From positions 1 through 28,368 of the forward strand of contig VHZZ01011735.1 of assembly GCA_009801015.1 (NCBI GenBank): DNA of 28,368 nt, read 5' to 3'. The position numbers and the translations under genes are program-made. The stretch's first letter is position 1, and each line of letters opens with the position of its first letter. Under the pieces are notes generated by a model. That model was not told the origin of the DNA and did no database searches. It worked only from the letters and a program-made list of their open reading frames with translations. The DNA comes from Silene noctiflora (lineage: Eukaryota > Streptophyta > Magnoliopsida > Caryophyllales > Caryophyllaceae). Below are positions 11,001-20,000 of this stretch, one piece after another.

Positions 11001-14000
11001 GGTAGTTGATATCTCCTTAGTATGAAAATCTGTTTTTCTCCTTTTTTCCAGATTGATTTCTGGATTCAAGTCTTAGCAGCTTTTTTTCGTTTTCTGCAAT
11101 TTCAGTGCTGCTCATGAAATAGACCCTCGGTTTTTGTCATAGTGTTTTGAACTTTGAAGTCTGTTAGATTTGCATGATATCTGTTCTGGTCACCTTGGAA
11201 AAGGAACCAAAATAATGTTTCTGGAAGTACTAGGGTGATTCTCAAATTGCTTCTTAAGAAGTAGATGATGTAATATGCTACACTGTTGCTAGAGTGATGA
11301 AATCGATGATTGAAAATTTGGATCGTCCGGGAGTTGAGGTCTGCTGGCCTCTTTTTTTCTCTTTGTTTAATTCACCTAATATGTTTAGTTTTGTTAGTGA
11401 GGTTGTTTGCTCGCAATCAAATAACTAGGGGTAATGGCGTTCTACTCTGAACAACCTGCAATATTTGAAGGCGATCTTAACCATAATCACGGTTCCATGT
11501 TTTTGTATTCTGAAGCAATTGCATTGCATTGCCACGGGGTAGTAATCAGAAAATTCAATAAGACTGGCCATTTCAATCATTTCTGTTCAACAGTTATTCT
11601 TGCATTTTTGGTGTAGTCATTTCTTTCTATACAGTTCATACTTTTCTCTTTGTAAAAATTAAGCATGGTCCATATACTGAGATTTTTAGAGTCTCATTCA
11701 CATGGCGCTACAACATCAAAAAGTGGATAAGCATAACTATATGTATAAAGCGACGCTTTGCATTCTTCGCAGATTATTCCTCTGGCAGTCTTCTGCACTC
11801 TTCAAATTTTGATTATTTATGTAATGATAGTGCCTTCTTGTTGTTTTACGTTCTTACTTTAATTGTTTATTACATTGAAAAATGCTCTCACCAAAACTCT
11901 ATGTTGGCGTGATCTACATTTCTACACAATGTTATATGGAACATTCAGGTCTACTCCTCTGTGTAATAAAGTGTTAGTGGTTCTATTGTTGCAGGAGTAC
12001 ACAGGATGATGCATTGACGGATGCACAAATATCTAATGGTCACGAAATTGTCATGGCTGAAAGCCATTCTATGGATGGAGTAAGTATAGATCTTTGGTGT
12101 TATAATACTTGTTAGTAGTTATAAATGCTGATTTCTGGCGTTGAATGGATACAATATAACCTCTTTATACAGTGTCTTTAGCAGAAAATCTTGGGCTGTA
12201 CTTTACTTTCTGACTAGTTTCTGTCTGTTTTTGTTACCTTTCTCCAATGGCGTCATCCCATTCGTTTTGTTGCAAATTTTATATTTTTGTAGGGTCCACA
12301 TCATTAGTGTTATTTTGTGGGTGATCAAATGATTTCTAGAGTCTCAATGTTTTGTGAAATCCATGTTCCTTGAGTTTTAACTGATGCTACTGTATGCATG
12401 TTAGTTAGGAGAGCAAAAACTTTGCTGTGTTCTTTTCCCTGTTCTGTTGTTTGAGTGACCGCTTAACCTAATGGCAGGCTGCCCTGGGAGAGGCGTTGTC
12501 TAGTGATGATGGTGATGCAAATAAATTTGATGATGGTGATCATGGACATACCATTGATGCATCTGAAGAAAGAGCAGAAATTTCTGGAAGAGTGCCATCA
12601 GATCAGGTGCCTACGTTAGCTAATCATGATAAAATTGCTCAGGCAGAAGATTTCCCTGCTTCATCTGAGCAGTTTCCTGAGCCAGGTCATAAGAGTTGTC
12701 ACGGTGAAGTCTGCACCAATGGTGAAGCAGGATCTCTAAAGTCTAAGAAGAAGGACGTGTCGGGAGAAGTTGAAGGGAAATCAAGTGCAGTGCAAAAAGT
12801 GAGCAGTTTATTCAGTTTCGGAGCAAGGAGTCATGACGAAAATCTTCAAAAGGTAAAAGTTTGTTTCACAAACACTATAACTACTCTGACATCATTATGC
12901 TCAGTTAATCTTGTTTTCCTAATAGATATGTTACTCACTCGGTTGGAAATCATATTTTGGATTTGCTTTGTTATTTAGCGTCTAGGATTATCATTGATGA
13001 GTTCAGTTCACTCTGTATATATGTTGTAAAGAACATGATGCTTTTGTTTTATCTCCCTGTCTAATAGGTAAGAAGTAATTGTATTAGAAGACAACCAAGG
13101 GATGTCACCAAGTACAACTTTTGTTTATCTCTATCCCAAATTCCTAATCTTGTGAGAAACTAGAGGGAGGGATTTGTTGACTACGAACTACTAACCGTTC
13201 CAAAATCTGTCTTCTAATGAAGCACATTGTTTTTTNNNNNNNNNNNNNNNNNNNNNNNNNNNNNNNNNNNNNNNNNNNNNNNNNNNNNNNNNNNNNNNNN
13301 NNNNNNNNNNNNNTGATATATATATGTAATTATGTATGAGGCAACTATATAGTTCTTCCCTTAGGCTTTGCAACCCGTAAACTAAGCTGGAAAGTAACTC
13401 TTGCTGATCCCTTCCCCATGCCTCTATTCTAATAAAGAAGCTCTTAATGATTAAAGAGTTATGCTGTTGTTCCTGATTGTGTACTATCTTGCAAGGTGGC
13501 CAAAAAGGGAATTTCTGATGGAAACGAACTTAGTAGATTCAGTGATCCACCTGGTGATGCATCTTTGGAGGATTTATTTCATCCACTTGATAACAACATG
13601 GAAGATCGTGTTGCTGAAACGCCCGCATCAACATCCTCCTCAAATGCTAACCGACATACTTCAACTCCCGAGTCTGGAAAAAACGACCTAGCAACAAAGT
13701 TAAGGGCTGCCATTGCACAAAAACAGAAGGATAATGAAATGGGTCAGCCAGATGGAGGAAACCTACTTCGTGTTATGATACGTGCTTTGAAGGAGAACGT
13801 GATAGACATAGACAGCGGTGTGGTATGTTCCAAGGAAATTTTACATGATTTCTGTGTTTGAATTAGATCTTTTTTAGTCTATTTACTTTCACATTTATGT
13901 CACAGGGTTTTGATGACAAGCTGCCTGGAGAAAGTCTCTTTCCTCTTCAGGTAAAGAACAATGTTTCTAGACTGTAATCTGTTTTTTGACATCTGTTCTG

Positions 14001-17000
14001 GTCCATTGTCCTTAGGCTACTTACAGCTTAGGCCTGTGCAGTACACAAGCCTGCTAAAAGTTGCAAATTATAATTCTATAAATTAAGAAAAGAACTTAGC
14101 AAAGCTTTGGAGTTCCATGTCATGCCACACGGTCCACACGTGCAACTTTGTGTCATGACTCGTAGCACTTCAAGTAGGCATTTTACTCTAGATTATCTCC
14201 TTTATCCTCACCAAAGCCATGCATTAGACTGGTCCGTAAACATCATGCAGCTGATGAACAATTGGCTAATTAGTTTGTTATGCTCCCTTGCAAGTGCCGT
14301 TTCTTTTTCAATATAGTGAATAGGTGTTGACTCAATTGACTGTTGTCTTCTCTTTAATTCTGAAATATATGCTTAGACTTTATTCGTGGACTATGTTATT
14401 ATGATTTTATGCGCATAACTGGGGGTTACTACCTTTCATCACTCGGACAGGAATAGTACACTAAAACACTTCATTTAAGCCAGATCCTGAATATATATTT
14501 TTTTAAAATAAAATAGACGATTCAGAAAGTTGTACAAACACCAGCGTTGAATACTGGGAAGGCTAGTTTTTCTAGAACATTATTGGTTATCTAATCCCAA
14601 TGGTACATTCAGATTTAAAGGAGTCATAAATCATAATTACCTCATTTTATCGTAGCTGGTCCTCTTTTTATCCTATTGTTAAGAGCCAGAGTTACTCCTT
14701 TGATTAAAGAACAACAGGGAAGAACCAGGCACTTTGGGGCTTCATATTAGTAATGCATTATCTAACCTTAGATAGGTTTGGGCCTTCTAATTCGAAGTGC
14801 AAAATTGGAAGGTAGGTGGATGAGGAAATTGGTTGCGAAATTGTTGAGTGAGGAATCAGAGTGGCTGTGTAGGATTCCAAGATCTGTAAAGAAGGAACAA
14901 ATCTGGAGAAGTACAGTCACTGAATCCTCAAAGTCTCTTCACTCGACACACTTCATAAAAATGGATTCGAGTAACTTTTGTATGACCATTCCGGCCCCTT
15001 TCTCTAGCCTGCATACCATTTTCAGCATGCTCGACACTGCTAGTTGATTGTTCCTTATTTCTCAATAGGTGTCCTTCAATGAAGTGTAAGATTCGATTTT
15101 GGCATGGTGATTTCAGTAGGTGTCCTTTGGTATGAGGGAAGCTGTCTATGTAAAGTTCATGCATAATGTAATTCAAAAGCTATATGTTGCTATGCCATTC
15201 ATTTGTCTTTGATGGGTTGAGCTAATCATTGACTTTATGATTGGTAGGCTGTTGAATTCAGCCGATTAGTTGGGTCACTGAGACCAGAGGAACCAGAAGA
15301 TGTGATTGTCAATTCTTGTCAGAAGCTCATTGCATTTTTTCATCAACGTTCAGAGCAGAAGATTGTTTTCATCACTCAGCATGGCTTCCTACCTCTTATG
15401 GAATTGCTTGAAGTGCCTAGAACTCGGGTATCTAAACTGTTTTGTACCGTGTACTTGTCTTGGAAGTTATTCCGCCAAGTACTGTTTACTCTTAACATAA
15501 TGTTTTTAAACTTTGCATGAGACAGGTTATATGCTCAGTCCTACAAGTGATAAATCAGATAATCAGAGATAACATTGATTTCCAGGAGAATGCTTGTCTT
15601 GTTGGACTGGTGAGTATCTCTTGGTTGATTAGCACTGAATATCAGTAATTTCATTTGTGACTGGATAAAATTAGGTATATAACTATTGTCGGTGATTTCT
15701 TTCGTGTTCTATTTGTTGTAAAGTTTGGTACTCCCTCCAATTCTCAGGAAATGGCCCATTTCATTTGGGTGCTAAAATTAAGGTGTATATTGACAATTTT
15801 ACGCTCATCTTCTACTTACCTTCCTACCTCCCTCCCTTACTTCATCCCCCATACTGCCATTCTTCTAGAGTACCAATCCCACTAGACACTCCACCAACAC
15901 TCCCTCTCACCATCCACCATCACTGGCTCACCTCAACCTCAATGGCCTACATCAATCACCACCACCACCACCACCGCTCTCTCTCACCATCAACCACCAT
16001 TATCCTATCTCAACCACTGCCACCACTAGAGAATTGGGGGGATCCATGTTTCCTCCACCTCCAATAAGCTTTATTAAAATCCCTCCAACATAGGAAAGAT
16101 TGGAGGGAAAACTTCTTTGCTTCATTCCCCCTCCCATCCATCCCACGTCCCCTCTCTTTCCCTCATACTTGTGTTTCAGAACACATCTAGAAGATTTTTG
16201 TCGCTACAATGGTGTTTAATGTTTGCCATCTGTATAATGGGTTCCAACATCTTTTCTCTGGCATGAGTTTTTATTCCACATTTTTATATTGCAGATACCT
16301 GTTGTCATGGGTTTTGCTGTTCCTGACCGTCCTCGGGAAGTTCGTATGGAAGCTGCTTATTTCCTGCAGCAGCTTTGTCAATCTAGGTGAAGCTTATATA
16401 TCTTCATTTTTTACGTAAAAATACTAAAGTATAGGCTTGTTGAGAATTACGCTAGAAATTTTGATGGCCATCCGTCAAAACTACTTCTCCAGCCGTGTAA
16501 AAAATGGTACAAGTCCAACCCTCTTATTGACCTTATTGGCTCTTTCTTTGGGTTGGGCAAAAAGTAGGTATAAGCTCACAAACTCACATAATTCATGTCA
16601 GAATCCTCTGATGGATCGAGAAGAAATTTTTGTACTGGTAACTAGCTAATCTTGTGGCGACTGCTAGAAAACTTGATACCAGTTTAAATGAGACAGGTAT
16701 CTTAACTCTTGTATCACCCAACTGATTCACTATTAATTTTGTTATAAGCTGCCTAATCATAAATTTTATCAAAAACTAAAAAGTACTTGCAATTTACCAA
16801 GTTCTATTAAGAGGGATTAGTATACAAATTTTGGACTACCGACCCAACCTAACTTTGAGGACATTAGATGGCTGTGTTTTCATGGATATGGCTGTGTTGT
16901 CTTTCAGTTACAATTTATATTACGAGGTACAGTAGTATCTGCAGTTCTATATGCTACTGTGCAAGATAGCTCTGACATTGATCCTGCTTGCGTAGTTATT

Positions 17001-20000
17001 TGGTCATGCATCATTGGTGTTGACACTGTTTTTCCCTTTGCAGCTCGTCCACATTGCAAATGTTCATTGCATGCCGTGGCATACCGGTTTTGGTGGGCTT
17101 TATGGAGGCTGATTATGCAAAGTACAGGTAGGTTACTATCTTACAGTAACACACATGTTAACCTGTAATTTCAGGTTACAACATTGTTGAATTGATAACG
17201 TGGGTGCTTGAAATTTTATATCAATCTCACTCTATGAAGCAGCATTTCCTCAGTTTCTTGGATTTGATGTGACACTTTAAACAGACAGAGTTATTAACAT
17301 GGAGTGAATAACATGTCATTTCGTGGATCTAAAATTATGTTTTCTCTTTGTCTATCTACCAGAGTTACTTTGCTTTTCAGGGCTTTAAGCTTTATATGCA
17401 AGAGCTGCAATTGCTTCACAGCCTTTGTAATGAAATGATGATTTTGTCGAGGCTATCTTACATTTGACTTTTTTCTTGCGCTATCTAAGAAAAAGTTACA
17501 AACTGTCCAGGGAAATGGTTCATCTAGCTATCGATGGCATGTGGCAGGTGCTCAAACTTCAGAGATCAACCCCAAGAAACGATTTCTGTCGGATTGCTGC
17601 TAAAAATGGGATTCTACTGAGGCTTACTAACACGCTTCATAGTCTGAATGAAGCTACTCGCCTTGCTTCCATAGCTGCGGGGGGTGGAATTCTGGCTGAT
17701 GGTTCAGTTCAGCGGCCACGTTCTGCTCAACTGGATCCTAGCCACCCTACTTTCACCTCAAGTGAAGTGCTTCATTCGGGATCCGAACAGATTGATTTCA
17801 GGGACTCTTCAGCTAATGGTATGTAATGTACATTTGATCCGTTTTTCAAGGCAAGATGCACGCAATCTGAAAAATTCATATTATTCAGTTGACCCAGCTA
17901 GGCCTCAGTCAAGCTATACAACTGCCGAGTCTGCAGCTACTTCTAGACTGACTGACCCTGCAGACAAATTTGTGAATGTGGTAAAGGAGGCGACTCGGGC
18001 TGAAATAGATTTTAGACAGCAACGAAATGCTGGTTCTACCCATAGAACGTCCACAGACAGGCCTCCAAAATCTGCTGAAGGTGCTTCAAATGGGCTTCCC
18101 GGTGCTGTTGCTTCTCAACAGGAGCAAGTCCGTCCACTTCTTAGTTTGCTAGAGAAGGAGCCTCCTTCCCGGCATTTCTCTGGCCAACTAGATATGCGCC
18201 ATTTAACAGGCATTGAGAGACATGAAAGTATAGTTCCTTTGCTGCATGCATCAAATGATAAAAAAACAAATGATGAACTTGATTTCCTTATGGCAGAATT
18301 TGCAGGTAAAACTCTCTGTTGGTGACTGTTTGTGCATGTATGTTTTTCAGTAGATAGAGCATACCATACACTTCTATTAGCTATATGTTTGATTTCGACT
18401 ATATTGTGGGGGAGGGCTGCAGCTTTTGAAAAATCCTTTGTTGCATTCAAATGGCCAATACCAGACCTTTGATATGGAAGGGTCCGAGGAGTCGAGAACT
18501 GTATGTCATATACACATAATTCTACATATCAAAGGGCTACTTTTGACACTTCCTTTCTACTAGTTTGTACTCCCTCCCTTCAAAACCACTCTTCCCCTTT
18601 GCTTTTTGCCCAAAATTTAAAGGTAGAATTGAATATTAGTATAAGTACATGGTAATGGACCAAAGTGGAATTAAATATTAGTATAAGTACATGGTAGTGG
18701 CCCATGACAATGGAATTTTGTGTAAATAGACAAACTCAATGAGGACAAATATGTCCTAAAAATGTCCTAAAAAGGAAAGGGCGAGAGTGGATTTGAATGG
18801 GCCGAAAAGGAATAGGGGAAGAATGGATTTGAAGGGAGGGAGTAGCATTCTACTCCATTTATGATAGATGATAGTGGCCTAGTTATTAACATAGGCTCGA
18901 CTTCTAGCACACTTTTTGCGAACATAGGGGTTCCTTGATGTATTTGTGTAGATTCCTTCTTTGTCAACATCACACATTCCTAGCTCATGTACTAGGCCTA
19001 CATCGTGGGGTTGCTGTCATTGTTTTATTTTTCCATTTTTTATCAGTTCATCATCATATTTCTCTCAGCAGCCTAACGAGATGGGTAATGGGCCTTTGGG
19101 CCGCATGTGAGTATGTGACCCGTCTGCAGAGAGATATCTATGTATGTTTATTGGTCCAAATGACCAAATCCGAATATTGTCCAACTACCTTAACTTTCTC
19201 TGTGTACATACATTGCAATATAGTTACGTAGATACGAGAAGGTAATCCTTTTCCCACTTTCAAGGACTATTATTGTGAACATGAGTGAGCTTGTCTAGGA
19301 TATACGCCTCTGATGTCTTTCAGTTGTGCACCTTTAAGTAGACACTGCAGATTTGTTTGATTAATGAAATGATATACGATATTGTTTTGTTCCAAATAAT
19401 TCCCGCAAGAGATCCAGACCCCTTTATTGCGGATCCTTCGATTAGAATATGCATTCTCTTCTTAAAAAATATAGGGGGTTGAACCAATAAAGATTTATTT
19501 TTCTCTCTATTTGTATCCATCTCTCCATTTCTTTCGGCGACCCTTTTGTTAAATGCTTATATTGCTGCTAAACAGCGGGTTTATGTTCCAATGATGGCAA
19601 TATTGATATCTCCAGGACTCAAGATTGTTTCTGATGCCTCACCATTATGACCTGTTCTATAGCTTAGCTGATTTTTTAACATCGTTCGTAGGATTAAAAT
19701 TGCATTTTTTTTCCCTGAAGAGGTCTCTGGGCGTGGAAGGGAAAACGGAAATTCTGAAACACCAAGAAACCATAAGACAGCAGTTAAGAAACTGGGGTCA
19801 TTGGCTTCGAATGATGGAGCTTCTTCTACATCTGGACTTGCATCCCAGACCGCGTCAGGTGTACTCTCAGGTTCAGGTGTTCTAAATACTAGGCCAGGGA
19901 GTGCAGCATCATCAGGGCTGCTTTCTCATATGGTGTCTGTTTCAAATTCTGATGTTTCGAGAGAGTATCTTGAAAAAGTGGCAGAGCTCCTTCTTGAGTT

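Larger units (their letters stand above)
2058..11001 (+). other. MAP3KE1: Exons 1-10: N-terminal leader and kinase domain
   Basis: Exon 1 gives the 19-residue leader. The glycine loop GKGAYG (residues 26-31) and ATP-anchoring Lys48 in VAIK lie in exon 2. Exon 3 is only 21 nt and encodes QEIDLLK (65-71). Exon 6 carries the catalytic loop HRDIKGAN, with Asp143. Exon 7 carries DFG (Asp161) and the activation-segment end GTPYWMAPE (to Glu188). Exon 8 carries the conserved [15 protein letters not shown] stretch, and exon 10 the closing [15 protein letters not shown] (to about residue 273). Every residue expected of an active kinase is present. The lysine two residues after the catalytic Asp (HRDIK) and the TPYWMAPE motif fit a Ser/Thr kinase of the STE/MAP3K group. 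Confidence 0.95.
11995..13950 (+). other. MAP3KE1: Exons 11-14: acidic, low-conservation linker
   Basis: Residues about 291-568. Exon 11 (85 nt) and exon 12 (375 nt) are rich in Asp, Glu, Ser and Gly, with [18 protein letters not shown] runs, and contain the family-conserved DQVPTL. Exon 13 (327 nt) has the conserved [20 protein letters not shown] and [16 protein letters not shown] blocks. Exon 14 (45 nt) supplies [15 protein letters not shown]. The linker joins the kinase domain to the helical repeat region and has no known catalytic motif. Exon 13 is placed after donor GTATGT at 13823; the alternative donor at 13818 gives a stop within a few codons of exon 14. Confidence 0.88.

Noticed and set aside
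15765..16067. 100-codon frame with Pro and His runs
   Set aside because: Produced by the C-rich CCA repeat in intron 16 within a possible MITE; not protein-like.
17819..17849. A 30-nt intron ending at TTTTTCAAG
   Set aside because: Too short for a plant intron, and it leaves the reading frame with a stop shortly afterwards.
18115..18450. 111-codon minus-strand frame
   Set aside because: Antisense to exon 20; no independent protein signature.
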